A stretch of DNA of 64,000 nucleotides from Clostridium sartagoforme (GCF_004794105.1 NZ_SRYR01000003.1:1-64000); one strand, 5' to 3'; positions 1-8,864 are shown, counted from the stretch's first letter. Numbers and translations are program-made. The notes: a model not told the origin generated them from the sequence alone.

Positions 1-2772
1 GTATTATATGAAAAAACTAATCTAACAACTTTATTTGCAGCAGAACATGGAATTAGAGGTAATGCACAGGCGGGAGATAATGTAGGAAATGAAGTTGATG
101 AGGTTACTGGACTTCCAGTTCATAGTCTTTATGGATCAACTAAAAAACCAACACCAGAAATGCTCGAAAATGTTGATATACTAGCTTATGATATGCAAGA
201 TGTGGGAGCTAGATTTTACACATATATAAATACTTTAGCTTATGCGATGGAAGCGTGTGCTGAAAATGATAAAACATTTGTTGTATTTGATAGACCTAAC
301 CCAATAGGTGGAGATGTACAAGGGAATTTACTTGATCCTGAATTTAGTTCTTTTGTTGGTATGTATCCTATAGTTCAAAGGTATGGAATGACAGTAGGTG
401 AATATGCTAAATTTATAAATGAAGAATTTAATATAAATTGTAAGCTAGAAGTTGTTGAAATGGAAGGATGGACTCGTGATATGTATTACGATGAAACAGG
501 ATTAAATACCTGGGTGATGCCATCTCCTAATATGCCTACACTAACTACTTCAATAGTTTATACCGGTACTTGTGTTTTTGAAGGAACAAATGTATCAGAA
601 GGAAGAGGAACTACTAGACCTTTTGAATTAATTGGTGCTCCTTGGATTGAACCTATGGATCTTAGTAATAAATTAAACTCTTTAGGATTACCAGGTGTAA
701 AGTTTAGACCTGCATCATTTACACCATCATTTTCAAAATACTCAGCATCAGATACTGCTAACTATCCAACTGGTAAAAACCAAGTTTGTGGTGGTGTGCA
801 AGTATATGTAACTAATAGAGATGAATTTAATGCTGTTAAAACTGGATATGCAATGCTATATACAATTAGAGATATGTATCCAGATAAATTCCAATACCTT
901 AGCACTAATTTTATAGATAAAATAACAGGTAATAGTTATGTAAGAGAAGGTAAATATACATTAGAAGAATTATTTGCAATAGTAGATAAAGAATCTAGTG
1001 ACTTTAAGGCGAAAACAGAAAAGTATTATATTTACCAAGAATCAAATAATAATGGGGAAAATATTAGCAATATTAAACTTGGTATAGATAATATAGAAGA
1101 AAATTTAGAGATATTTAAAGATAAGAGAGTAGGGCTAATAACAAATCCATCTGGAATGGATAGTAATTTTAAAAGCTCTATAGATGTATTATATGAAAAA
1201 ACTAATCTAACAACTTTATTTGCAGCAGAACATGGAATTAGAGGATATGCACAAGCTGGAGATAATGTTGGTAATGAAGTAGATAATATTACTGGACTTC
1301 CAGTTCATAGTTTATATGGATCAACTAAAAAACCAACTCCAGAAATGTTAGAAAATGTTGATATACTAGCTTATGATATGCAAGATGTAGGAGCTAGATT
1401 CTACACATATATAAATACTTTAGCTTATGCAATGGAAGCATGCGCAGAAAATAATAAAACATTTGTTGTATTTGATAGACCTAATCCTATATCAAGTGAA
1501 GTTCAAGGAAACTTGCTTGATCCTGAGTTTAGTTCCTTTGTAGGAATGTATCCTATAGTTCAAAGATATGGATTGACTGTTGGAGAATATGCACAATATA
1601 TTAATGATAAGTTTAATATTAATTGTGATTTAAAAGTAGTTAAAATGAGTGGATGGTCACAAGATATGTATTATGATGAAACAGGCTTAGATACATGGGT
1701 TATGCCTTCACCCAATATGCCAACTTTAGATACAGCAATAGTATATACAGGAACTTGTATCTTTGAAGGTACAAATGTATCAGAAGGAAGAGGAACAACA
1801 AGACCATTTGAATTAATTGGAGCACCATGGATAAATCCTATAGATTTAGCTAATAAATTAAATTCTTTAGGATTACCAGGAGTAAAATTTAGAGCAGCTT
1901 CATTTACACCACAATTCTCAAAATATTCAGCATCAGATACTGCTAATTATCCAACAGGAAAAAATCAAGTTTGTGGTGGAGTACAAGTATATGTAACAGA
2001 TAGGGATAGCTTCAACGCAGTTAAGACAGGTTATGCTATGTTATATACAATTAGAGATATGTATCCAGATAAGTTCCAATATTTAAGTACTAATTTTATA
2101 GACAAGTTAACAGGAAATAGTTATGTAAGAGAAGGTAAATATACATTAGAAGAGTTATTTGCAATAGTAGATAAAGAATCTAGTGAATTCAAGTCTGAAG
2201 TAGAAAAATATAGAATATATGTATCAGCATCAACTATTAATGGGCTTCCTACTATAACTGCAGATGATAAGACATTGAAATTAAATGAAAGCTTTGATCC
2301 ATTAAAAGATGTAACAGCTTATGATGAAGAAGATGGAGATTTAACCGAGTCTATAGAAGTTATAGAAAATACTGTAGATACTAGTAAAGTTGGGGAATAT
2401 TTAGTTAAGTATAGTGTTTCTGATAGTAATGGTGGTAATACTACTAAGGTAATAAAAGTTAATATAATAGAAAATGATGAAGATAATAACAACAATAATG
2501 GCAATGAAAATGGCAATAATGGCAATGAAAATGGCAATAATGGTAATAACGGAAATGAAAATGGTAATGATAATGGCAACAATAGTGGAAATGAAGGGGA
2601 TAATGACATAAATAATCCAGAAAATAACAATAGTAACAACTCAGATAAGTTACCTCAAACAGGTAGTGCTGTAAATAATTCAGTATTATTAGTTGTTGCA
2701 TCACTCCTTATGATATATATTGGAAAATCAATTATAGTAAAAAAGTCTAATAAAGTGGAAAGTAGTAAATAA
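1..2772 (+). CDS. Cell-wall-anchored tandem DUF1343 (NamZ-like) protein, 5' partial
   Basis: The reading frame is open from the first base, so the N-terminus lies outside the window; 923 codons are visible. Two DUF1343 domains stand in tandem (visible codons about 1-345 and 359-740). Bases from 1 and from 1186 align in frame with a 395-codon period. Both copies carry the motif EGTNVSEGRGTTRPFE. An Ig-like domain follows (codons ~744-825), then an Asn/Gly/Glu-rich spacer (~826-880), LPQTG (codons 884-888), a hydrophobic segment and a Lys-rich tail, so sortase should link it to the wall. Family knowledge: NamZ of Bacillus subtilis is a DUF1343 exo-beta-N-acetylmuramidase that removes MurNAc from glycan ends. 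Inference: a surface enzyme feeding the amino-sugar uptake genes downstream. Single-domain secreted NamZ is the usual form, so two domains plus an anchor is unusual. The family call is secure, the substrate is inferred. Confidence 0.9.
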   Translation, partial: VLYEKTNLTTLFAAEHGIRGNAQAGDNVGNEVDEVTGLPVHSLYGSTKKPTPEMLENVDILAYDMQDVGARFYTYINTLAYAMEACAENDKTFVVFDRPNPIGGDVQGNLLDPEFSSFVGMYPIVQRYGMTVGEYAKFINEEFNINCKLEVVEMEGWTRDMYYDETGLNTWVMPSPNMPTLTTSIVYTGTCVFEGTNVSEGRGTTRPFELIGAPWIEPMDLSNKLNSLGLPGVKFRPASFTPSFSKYSASDTANYPTGKNQVCGGVQVYVTNRDEFNAVKTGYAMLYTIRDMYPDKFQYLSTNFIDKITGNSYVREGKYTLEELFAIVDKESSDFKAKTEKYYIYQESNNNGENISNIKLGIDNIEENLEIFKDKRVGLITNPSGMDSNFKSSIDVLYEKTNLTTLFAAEHGIRGYAQAGDNVGNEVDNITGLPVHSLYGSTKKPTPEMLENVDILAYDMQDVGARFYTYINTLAYAMEACAENNKTFVVFDRPNPISSEVQGNLLDPEFSSFVGMYPIVQRYGLTVGEYAQYINDKFNINCDLKVVKMSGWSQDMYYDETGLDTWVMPSPNMPTLDTAIVYTGTCIFEGTNVSEGRGTTRPFELIGAPWINPIDLANKLNSLGLPGVKFRAASFTPQFSKYSASDTANYPTGKNQVCGGVQVYVTDRDSFNAVKTGYAMLYTIRDMYPDKFQYLSTNFIDKLTGNSYVREGKYTLEELFAIVDKESSEFKSEVEKYRIYVSASTINGLPTITADDKTLKLNESFDPLKDVTAYDEEDGDLTESIEVIENTVDTSKVGEYLVKYSVSDSNGGNTTKVIKVNIIENDEDNNNNNGNENGNNGNENGNNGNNGNENGNDNGNNSGNEGDNDINNPENNNSNNSDKLPQTGSAVNNSVLLVVASLLMIYIGKSIIVKKSNKVESSK

Positions 2773-2838
2773 AATTAGTAAAGAAAAATTTTAAAATATC
2801 ATTTTATTATTCTAAAATAAACAATATTCTATAATAAA

Positions 2839-2898
2839 AAAGAAGCTATAAACAGTAGATAAATTTAAATTTATTTACCTTTATAGCTTCTTTTATTT
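2839..2898 (+). terminator. Intrinsic terminator after the DUF1343 gene
   Basis: A perfect 14-bp inverted repeat (2839-2852 with 2880-2893) is followed by a T-rich run. It ends the wall-protein transcript. Confidence 0.85.
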
Positions 2899-3016
2899 AT
2901 ATTAAAGAAAAGATTATGCTATCAATTTTTAATTAGAAGTTAAAACAATTTACATAAATCATCTATATTTATAAAATTGGAATCTTAGGACCTTTGCATA
3001 AGTCAATAATGATTTA

Positions 3017-3045
3017 TTGTTTAACAATAAAATTTGTGTTAAAAT
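3017..3045 (+). promoter_or_regulatory. Candidate promoter of the DUF2975/HTH pair
   Basis: TTGTTT (3017-3022) and TAAAAT (3040-3045) are separated by 17 bases, 32 bp before the start codon at 3078. Confidence 0.45.
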
Positions 3046-3077
3046 TAGAAAGACAAAAAATTTAAGAGGTGCTTATT

Positions 3078-3560
3078 ATGAAAAAAGGATCAACGCTATT
3101 TTTAAAAATAGCTTTATTTCTTATAGGTAGTCCAATTGTTGCATTATGTATAGTTGGCTTACCTTGGATTACTAAAGAAGCAATAGGACAATACCCTTGG
3201 ATAGATTATTTAAAGTATCCAATATTAATAGGGTTATACGGAACAGCTGTAGCATTTTTTGTAATATTATATCAAGCTTTTAAGCTTTTAACTTACATAG
3301 ATAAAGGTAATGCTTTCTCGGAATTATCTGTAAAGTCCTTAAAAAATATAAAATTTAGTGCAATAACAATTAGTGTTATTTATATATTGCTATCACCACT
3401 TTTATACATTATAGCAGAAATAGATGATGCTCCAGGAATTATATTAATTGTATTAGTATGTATCTTTGCTTCTGCTGTTATATCAGTATTTGCAGCCCTT
3501 CTTCAAAAGCTTCTACAAGATGCTATTGATATAAAATCAGAAAATGATTTAACAATTTGA
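3078..3560 (+). CDS. DUF2975 family membrane protein
   Basis: This is a 160-residue protein with four hydrophobic segments (about residues 8-30, 45-68, 92-115 and 122-146), matching the DUF2975 pattern. ATG 3078 is preferred over an in-frame GTG at 3069 because the ribosome site AAGAGG (3064-3069) would overlap the GTG and is well spaced for the ATG. Its stop codon lies in the ribosome site of the following small HTH gene, so the two form an operon. A DUF2975 membrane protein followed by a short Cro/C1-type regulator is a recurrent Firmicute pair (compare YoaS/YozG of Bacillus). The role of the pair is not established; a membrane partner that modulates the regulator is only a hypothesis. Confidence 0.8.
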   Translation: MKKGSTLFLKIALFLIGSPIVALCIVGLPWITKEAIGQYPWIDYLKYPILIGLYGTAVAFFVILYQAFKLLTYIDKGNAFSELSVKSLKNIKFSAITISVIYILLSPLLYIIAEIDDAPGIILIVLVCIFASAVISVFAALLQKLLQDAIDIKSENDLTI

Positions 3561-3571
3561 GGTGAAGTAAT

Positions 3572-3778
3572 ATGGCAATTATAGTAAATGTTGACGTAAT
3601 GTTAGCAAAGAGAAAAATGAGTGTAACAGAACTTTCTGAAAGAGTTGGTATTACAATGGCTAATCTTTCTATATTGAAAAATGGAAAAGCAAAGGCAGTT
3701 AGATTTTCTACTTTAGAAGCTATTTGTAAGGCATTAGATTGTCAGCCTGGAGATATTCTAGAATATAGAGAAGATTAA
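3572..3778 (+). CDS. Small Cro/C1-type HTH regulator (YozG-like)
   Basis: A 68-residue protein that is almost entirely one HTH_26/XRE domain: residues ~8-30 (MLAKRKMSVTELSERVGITM) and a recognition helix around ANLSILKNGKAK. It ends with CKALDCQPGDILEY, a typical C-terminus for this group. The ribosome site GAGGTGA overlaps the stop of the DUF2975 gene, so the two are co-translated. Expected function: DNA-binding transcriptional regulator, probably of its own operon; no operator was identified. Confidence 0.9.
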   Translation: MAIIVNVDVMLAKRKMSVTELSERVGITMANLSILKNGKAKAVRFSTLEAICKALDCQPGDILEYRED

Positions 3779-3893
3779 TAATGTATAATTAGAATTTATA
3801 ATGGAGAATTGATGAAAAAACTCCTAATGGGGTTTTGTAGACTGCTGAGAAACTAAATTATTTTTAAATAAGATAAATAGAAAACTATTATGC

Positions 3894-3960
3894 AAAATAA
3901 GTATCACATTTAATAACTTCAATTAAGATTGGGGTGAGAATGAGATACTTATTTTTTATT
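3894..3960 (+). terminator. Terminator-like hairpin after the HTH gene
   Basis: A perfect 12-bp inverted repeat (3894-3905 with 3944-3955) encloses a 38-nt loop and runs into T-rich sequence. The loop is long for a classical terminator. Nothing else gene-like was seen in 3779-4240 apart from a weak promoter. Confidence 0.55.
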
Positions 3961-4157
3961 TTGTAGAGATTACTAGATTCACTCTATAGATTTTAATATT
4001 ATAGTTTAATAGACTGTGTTCTATAATTAACAAAGTATTAATATCTTACATATTAGATAAATTTTATATTAAACCCTATAAAATAATACTGGTAATAATA
4101 TGGAAATAATAAAAAAAGAGGGTTTCTAAAACGAAATTTCAAAATATTTTACAAATA

Positions 4158-4186
4158 TTGAAATAAAATACAATAGATGTTAATAT
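4158..4186 (+). promoter_or_regulatory. Possible promoter of the Lac-type PTS operon
   Basis: TTGAAA (4158-4163) with 17-base spacing to TAATAT (4181-4186), 55 bp before the IIA start. The whole region is AT-rich, so chance matches are likely. Confidence 0.35.
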
Positions 4187-4240
4187 AATATAAAGAGTAT
4201 TTTAAATGAGATATTATGGAATATATTAGGAGGTGAAACT

Positions 4241-4558
4241 ATGATAGATAATATGGAAGTAATAATATTTGAGATAATAAGCCAAGGTGGAACTGCAAAG
4301 GGATTAGCTTATGAGGCTTTAGAGGCAGCTGAAAATGAAGATTTTGAGAAGGCTCAGGAATTATTAAAAGAGGCAGATGAGTGTTTAAAAGAAGCTCATA
4401 AGATACAAACAGATATAATTCAAGCAGAAGCAAGAGGGGAGAAAACTGAAGTATCAGTGCTTTTTGTACATGCCCAAGATCATTTAATGACAGCTATTGA
4501 AGCAAAGACTTTAATAGAACATATTATAAAGCTTCATAAGAAGCTCGCAGAAAAATAA
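4241..4558 (+). CDS. PTS system lactose/cellobiose-family IIA component
   Basis: A 105-residue cytoplasmic all-helical EIIA of the Lac/cellobiose family, full length for the family. The motif VHAQDHLMTA carries the phospho-accepting His77, with His81 beside it. It passes phosphate from HPr to the IIB at 4980. The ribosome site AGGAGG is well spaced. It is the first gene of a run IIA - small membrane protein - IIB - IIC - MupG - MurK, all on the plus strand. Family members usually serve chitobiose, cellobiose or lactose; the MupG and MurK neighbours instead point to a MurNAc- or GlcNAc-containing disaccharide. That substrate is inferred. Confidence 0.9.
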   Translation: MIDNMEVIIFEIISQGGTAKGLAYEALEAAENEDFEKAQELLKEADECLKEAHKIQTDIIQAEARGEKTEVSVLFVHAQDHLMTAIEAKTLIEHIIKLHKKLAEK

Positions 4559-4588
4559 TAAAATCATTTAAAGGAGGTGTTAGAGATT

Positions 4589-4921
4589 ATGAAAAAAGTT
4601 TTTCCAGTAACTGAGTTACAAGCGAAAAGGACAGATTACGATATACCAACCTTTGGATATAAAAGTGCTTTAGTAATTTTATTTGGAGCAATAGGTGGGA
4701 GTATTATTTTTCCATGGCTCTTAAGTTTATTTGGAGTAAGTTCTAATTTTAGTATCATGATAGGAAATACTTTTATTACTAGCTTTGCAATAGCATATTC
4801 TAGATATTTTATTGAAAGTAAAAAGGGTAAATGTAAAGGCTTTTGGTTAAGTTATTTATTTTTTGGAATTTCATTTGGAATAATGTCCTATTTATGGAGA
4901 TATTTAAATTTTTTCATTTAA
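4589..4921 (+). CDS. Small membrane protein within the PTS operon, unknown function
   Basis: A 110-residue protein with three hydrophobic segments (about residues 25-45, 53-72 and 85-105). ATG 4589 is chosen because AGGAGG (4572-4577) precedes it; an in-frame GTG at 4577 would lie inside that site. It resembles no family I can name and is not a standard PTS subunit. It lies 30 bp after IIA and 58 bp before IIB, so it is probably co-transcribed. An accessory role to the IIC permease is conjecture based on position alone. Confidence 0.75.
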   Translation: MKKVFPVTELQAKRTDYDIPTFGYKSALVILFGAIGGSIIFPWLLSLFGVSSNFSIMIGNTFITSFAIAYSRYFIESKKGKCKGFWLSYLFFGISFGIMSYLWRYLNFFI

Positions 4922-4927
4922 TTATTA

Positions 4928-4941
4928 AGTAAACGTTTTTA
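4928..4941 (+). promoter_or_regulatory. Possible cre-like site before IIB
   Basis: AGTAAACGTTTTTA resembles a CcpA cre box with mismatches at the outer positions. It lies inside the operon, so it would act as a roadblock or internal control if real. Confidence 0.2.
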
Positions 4942-4979
4942 TAAAATTATATTATATTTTATTTTTGGAGGTATTAATT

Positions 4980-5288
4980 ATGAAGGTATTATTTGTTTGT
5001 TCTCAAGGAATGTCTAGTGCCATAGCAGTAAATGCTTTAAAGAAAGAAGCTGAAAAGCAAGGCGTAGAAATGGAGGTTAAGGCTGTAAGCACTCAAGAGT
5101 TTGAAGAAGAAATTAGAGAAGGCTATGATGTTGCAATGGTAGCACCACAAGTTAGACATCGATTTGATTATTTAAAGGCATATGCAGATGAGGCTAATGT
5201 ACCATGTGCCTTAATTGAGCCTAGAGCCTATAGTCCATTAGGGGGACCAAAGCTATTTAAACAAGTTAAAGAACTTGCAGAAAACTAA
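4980..5288 (+). CDS. PTS system lactose/cellobiose-family IIB component
   Basis: A 102-residue IIB of the Lac/cellobiose family. The N-terminus MKVLFVCSQGMSSA contains the phospho-Cys loop with Cys7. ATG 4980 follows GGAGG at a good distance; an upstream TTG in the same frame (4965) was rejected. It takes phosphate from IIA and phosphorylates the sugar during transport by IIC. The fold and length are typical. Substrate specificity cannot be read from IIB. Confidence 0.92.
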   Translation: MKVLFVCSQGMSSAIAVNALKKEAEKQGVEMEVKAVSTQEFEEEIREGYDVAMVAPQVRHRFDYLKAYADEANVPCALIEPRAYSPLGGPKLFKQVKELAEN

Positions 5289-5359
5289 TTAGTCTATGTA
5301 AGTTTCGATATAATAACAATTTATTTTATTAATATTATTTAAAGGGGGAAATTAAATTT

Positions 5360-6730
5360 ATGAACAGTTTTGCTGATTTTTTAGACAAAAAATTATCTAC
5401 ACCTATGGCAAAGCTTGCAGAGCAACGTCATTTACGTGCTGTGCGTGACGGTATTATAGCTACATTACCATTAATTATTGTTGGGTCAATTTTCTTAATT
5501 ATTGCAAATCCACCAGTACCAGATACTTGGGAGATTTACAAAACTCTAAAGGCTAATGCAAACACCATAGTTCTACCATATAGAATGACAATGTATATTA
5601 TGACCATTTATGCTTGTTGGGGAATTGGCTATAGCTTAGCTAGATCCTATAAACTAGATGGAGTTACTGGAGGAACATTATCAGCAGCAGCATTTTTCTT
5701 AACTCTTGTTCCAAAGAGTATTTCAGCACTAACACCAGAATTATTAGAAATAGTAAATGGAAATCCAGATTTATTGAAATGGTATGAAGGAGTACCTCAA
5801 GGATTCCAAATGCCTATGGCTAACATGGGTGGAGGCGGAATGTTTGTTGGTATTTTATTATCAATACTAGCAGTTGAAATCTTTAGATTAACTAATAAGA
5901 GTGGATTTAAGATTTCAATGCCTGAACAAGTTCCAGCATCTGTTGCAAGAAGTTTTGAAGCTTTAACACCAGCCGCAATTATAGTTTTATTAGTAGGTTC
6001 AATAACATATTATGCAAAATTTGACTGGCATGGATTTGTAGGCAAATTAGTTACTCCTTTAGTATCAGCATCTGATACATTACCAAGTGTGTGGATACTA
6101 ATAATTTTAGTTACCTTCTTCTGGTCCTTTGGTATTCATGGAGTATCAATAGTTGGATCTATAGCAAGACCATTATGGTTAGTTTTATTAGATCAAAACC
6201 AAGTAGCTTTTGATGCAGGAAAGACTTTACCTGCAATAGCAGCAGAACCTTTCTTCCAATGGTTTATTTGGATAGGGGGATCAGGATGTACTATAGGTTT
6301 AATTATAGCCTTAGTATTATCTGCTAAATCAAGTTATGGTAAGCAATTAGGTAGAGTTGCTTTAGTTCCAGCAATATTTAATATTAATGAACCAATTATA
6401 TTTGGTGCTCCAGTAGTTTTAAATCCAACATTAATTATTCCATTTATAATTACTCCATTAGTAACTGGAACCTTAGCCTGGTTTGCCACATCAGTAGGAT
6501 TGGTATCAAAGGTTATATTTACAGCACCTTGGACATTACCAGGACCTATAGGAGCTTATATGGCAACAGGTGGAGATTGGAAGGCAGCAGTATTAAATAT
6601 AATTTGTATTTTAATATCTGTAGTTATTTACTATCCATTTGTTAAAATGTATGATAAAAAGCTATTAAGAGAAGAGCAAGGTGAAAGTTTAACTGAAAAT
6701 TTAGTGGAAAGTGGAAGCAAAAATCTATAG
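5360..6730 (+). CDS. PTS system lactose/cellobiose-family IIC permease
   Basis: A 456-residue integral membrane EIIC of the Lac/cellobiose family with about ten hydrophobic segments. It has the family signature FNINEPIIFG (residues 340-349), whose Glu344 lies in the sugar-binding region of ChbC-type permeases. The N-terminus LDKKLSTPMAKLAEQRHLRAVRDGI is typical. It imports a beta-linked disaccharide and releases it 6-phosphorylated. A hairpin at 6745-6770 separates it from the MupG and MurK genes and could lower their expression. Annotation by homology alone would say cellobiose; the operon context argues for a MurNAc/GlcNAc disaccharide (inference). Confidence 0.92.
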   Translation: MNSFADFLDKKLSTPMAKLAEQRHLRAVRDGIIATLPLIIVGSIFLIIANPPVPDTWEIYKTLKANANTIVLPYRMTMYIMTIYACWGIGYSLARSYKLDGVTGGTLSAAAFFLTLVPKSISALTPELLEIVNGNPDLLKWYEGVPQGFQMPMANMGGGGMFVGILLSILAVEIFRLTNKSGFKISMPEQVPASVARSFEALTPAAIIVLLVGSITYYAKFDWHGFVGKLVTPLVSASDTLPSVWILIILVTFFWSFGIHGVSIVGSIARPLWLVLLDQNQVAFDAGKTLPAIAAEPFFQWFIWIGGSGCTIGLIIALVLSAKSSYGKQLGRVALVPAIFNINEPIIFGAPVVLNPTLIIPFIITPLVTGTLAWFATSVGLVSKVIFTAPWTLPGPIGAYMATGGDWKAAVLNIICILISVVIYYPFVKMYDKKLLREEQGESLTENLVESGSKNL

Positions 6731-6744
6731 TAATAAAAATTAAA

Positions 6745-6776
6745 AAAGTGGTGAAGTAATTCACCACTTTATTTAA
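6745..6776 (+). terminator. Intra-operon attenuator between IIC and mupG
   Basis: An 11-bp perfect stem (6745-6755 with 6760-6770) with a GTAA loop, followed by ATTTAAAAT. The T-run is weak, so partial read-through into the next gene is likely. Confidence 0.6.
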
Positions 6777-6793
6777 AATATGAGGTGAATTAT

Positions 6794-7888
6794 ATGGGAA
6801 AGCTAGGAATATCAATATATCCAGAAAAAACAACAGAAGAATTAATTTTTAATTATATAGATATGGGAAGAAAATATGGTTTTAGTAGAATATTTTCCTG
6901 TTTACTTTCTGTAAATGATACAAGAGAAAATATAAGGAATAAGTTTAAAAAGATAAATGATTATGCAAAAGAAAGGGACTTTGAAATCATAGTTGATGTA
7001 AGTCCTAAGGTTTTTGATGATCTAGGTATTAGTTATAAGGATTTAAGGTTTTTTAAGGAAATTGGAGCAGATGGATTAAGGTTAGATATGGGTTTTACAG
7101 GATCAGCAGAAGCCTTAATGACTTATAATGATGAAGATTTAAAGATTGAAATTAATATGAGTAATAACACTAATTATATAGATACAATAATAGATTATAT
7201 GCCTAATAAAGATAATCTTATAGCATGCCATAATTTTTATCCACATAGATATAGTGGATTAAATTTTGAGCATTTTATAAAGTGTACTGAAAGGTTTAAT
7301 AAATATGGACTTAGAACAGCAGCCTTTATAACTAGTCAGAATAAAGATACTTTTGGGCCTTGGCCAGTAGCAGATGGGTTACCAACTTTAGAGCTTCATA
7401 GAGAGTTGCCAATAGAAGTACAAGCTAAACATCTTATAGCCTTGGGAAATATAAATGATATTATAATTTCTAATTGCTATCCAAGTGAAGATGAAATGAA
7501 AAAGTTAGGCTTAATGAGAAAGGATATGGTAACTTTCGATTTACATCTTGAAAATGGGGTACATGAAATAGAGCAAAAGATATTATTTGAAGAAAAACAC
7601 TTTAATAGAGGAGATTTTTCAGATAATTTAATAAGATCTACTCAAAGTAGAGTTAAGTACAAGGGTCATGATTTTAAGTTATTTAATTCTCCAGAAATAA
7701 TAAAAAGAGGGAATGTAATAATTGAAAGTAGTGAGTATGGCCATTATGCTGGTGAACTACAAATTGCATTAAGTGATATGAAAAATAGTGGGAAGTCCAA
7801 TGTTGTAGGTCATATTAAAGAAGAGGAAATATTTATATTAGATTATATTAAGCCATGGCAAAAATTTAATTTTAACTTAGTTAAATAA
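6794..7888 (+). CDS. mupG: MupG-type 6-phospho-N-acetylmuramidase (DUF871), copy 1
   Basis: A 364-residue cytoplasmic TIM-barrel protein of the DUF871/MupG family. Visible family signatures include LGISIYPEKTTEE at the N-terminus, ACHNFYPHRYSGL and DGLPTLELHR in the middle, and HYAGELQIAL near the C-terminus, followed by the small cyclophilin-like domain. MupG of Staphylococcus aureus hydrolyses MurNAc-6P-beta-1,4-GlcNAc to MurNAc-6P and GlcNAc. ATG 6794 is preferred over GTG 6785, which overlaps the ribosome site. It lies 63 bp after IIC and 10 bp before MurK. The proposed substrate is the phosphorylated disaccharide delivered by the upstream PTS. A paralogue is at 17813-18889. Confidence 0.85.
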   Translation: MGKLGISIYPEKTTEELIFNYIDMGRKYGFSRIFSCLLSVNDTRENIRNKFKKINDYAKERDFEIIVDVSPKVFDDLGISYKDLRFFKEIGADGLRLDMGFTGSAEALMTYNDEDLKIEINMSNNTNYIDTIIDYMPNKDNLIACHNFYPHRYSGLNFEHFIKCTERFNKYGLRTAAFITSQNKDTFGPWPVADGLPTLELHRELPIEVQAKHLIALGNINDIIISNCYPSEDEMKKLGLMRKDMVTFDLHLENGVHEIEQKILFEEKHFNRGDFSDNLIRSTQSRVKYKGHDFKLFNSPEIIKRGNVIIESSEYGHYAGELQIALSDMKNSGKSNVVGHIKEEEIFILDYIKPWQKFNFNLVK

Positions 7889-7898
7889 GGAGGCAGTT

Positions 7899-8864
7899 AT
7901 GTATTTTTTAGGTGTTGATGGTGGTGGAACTAAAACTTGTTTTACTCTAATTGATGAGACTGGAAAAATTATAAATAAAGTTATTAAAGGTCCATCCCAT
8001 CCTATTCAAATAGGATTTATAAATCTAGAAAAAATTCTTAAAGAAGGTTTGGAGGAAATAATAAATAATAGCAATATATATAAAGATGATATTGAAAGGG
8101 TACATTTAGGACTTGCTGGATATGGAATTGTAAAAGAAATTGCAGATGGAATATCTGAAGTAGTAGATAAAGTTTTAAGTGGAATTAAATATAACTTAAG
8201 TAGTGATGTAAGAGTTGCAATAGCTGGTGCCTTAGCAGGAGAAGATGGAATTAATATTGTAGCTGGAACAGGCTCAATAGCATTAGCATTGAAAAATAAT
8301 GAAATAATAAGGTGTGGAGGCTGGGGATATTCTGTAGGAGATGAGGCTTCTGCATATTGGATAGGAAAGAAAACTATAGAGTTATTTAGTAAAGAAAGTG
8401 ATGGAAGAATAGAAAAGGGGCCATTATATGAGATAATAAAAACTAATTTAGGCTTAACCATGGATGCTGAAATAATATCTTATGTAAATGATAAGATAAA
8501 GGGAGACAGAATAGAAATAGCAAAGCTTGCTAAGTTATCTTCAGAAGCAGCGAAATTAGGAGATGAAGGAGCTATAGCCATATTTAATGAAGCTGCTGTT
8601 GAACTTGTAGAGATGATTAAAGCCTTATTAAAAAATTATAGAAATGAGCAGGTGAAAGTCTCATATTCAGGTGGAGTTTTCAAAAGTGGAGATTTAATAC
8701 TTAATCCATTAAATAATATGTTAAAAGAATATAATGTTAAATTAGTAGAACCGATATTATCACCAGACCTTGGAGCATGCTTACTTGCTTTTGAGGCTTC
8801 TAAAAATATAGGTAGTGATAGTTTTATAGATAATTTATCTTTAAATAAAAATATTAGTATTTAA
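7899..8864 (+). CDS. murK: MurNAc/GlcNAc kinase-like BadF/BcrAD-family protein
   Basis: A 321-residue ASKHA-fold sugar kinase of the BadF/BadG/BcrA group. The phosphate-binding loop is DGGGTKT (residues 7-13), a second glycine-rich loop reads NIVAGTGSIA, and CGGWGYSVGDEASAYWIG is typical of GlcNAc kinases. MurK of Clostridium acetobutylicum belongs here and phosphorylates MurNAc and GlcNAc at C6. It starts 10 bp after mupG, so both are translated from one message. Inference: it phosphorylates the GlcNAc freed by MupG, so both halves of the disaccharide end as 6-phosphates. GlcNAc-only specificity is equally possible. Confidence 0.8.
   Translation: MYFLGVDGGGTKTCFTLIDETGKIINKVIKGPSHPIQIGFINLEKILKEGLEEIINNSNIYKDDIERVHLGLAGYGIVKEIADGISEVVDKVLSGIKYNLSSDVRVAIAGALAGEDGINIVAGTGSIALALKNNEIIRCGGWGYSVGDEASAYWIGKKTIELFSKESDGRIEKGPLYEIIKTNLGLTMDAEIISYVNDKIKGDRIEIAKLAKLSSEAAKLGDEGAIAIFNEAAVELVEMIKALLKNYRNEQVKVSYSGGVFKSGDLILNPLNNMLKEYNVKLVEPILSPDLGACLLAFEASKNIGSDSFIDNLSLNKNISI

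Noticed and set aside
2319..2704. Long minus-strand frames rich in Leu/Ser/Tyr/His opposite the Asn/Gly/Glu spacer
   Set aside because: They arise from the low-complexity AAT/GGA repeats of the wall protein read backwards; no ribosome site.
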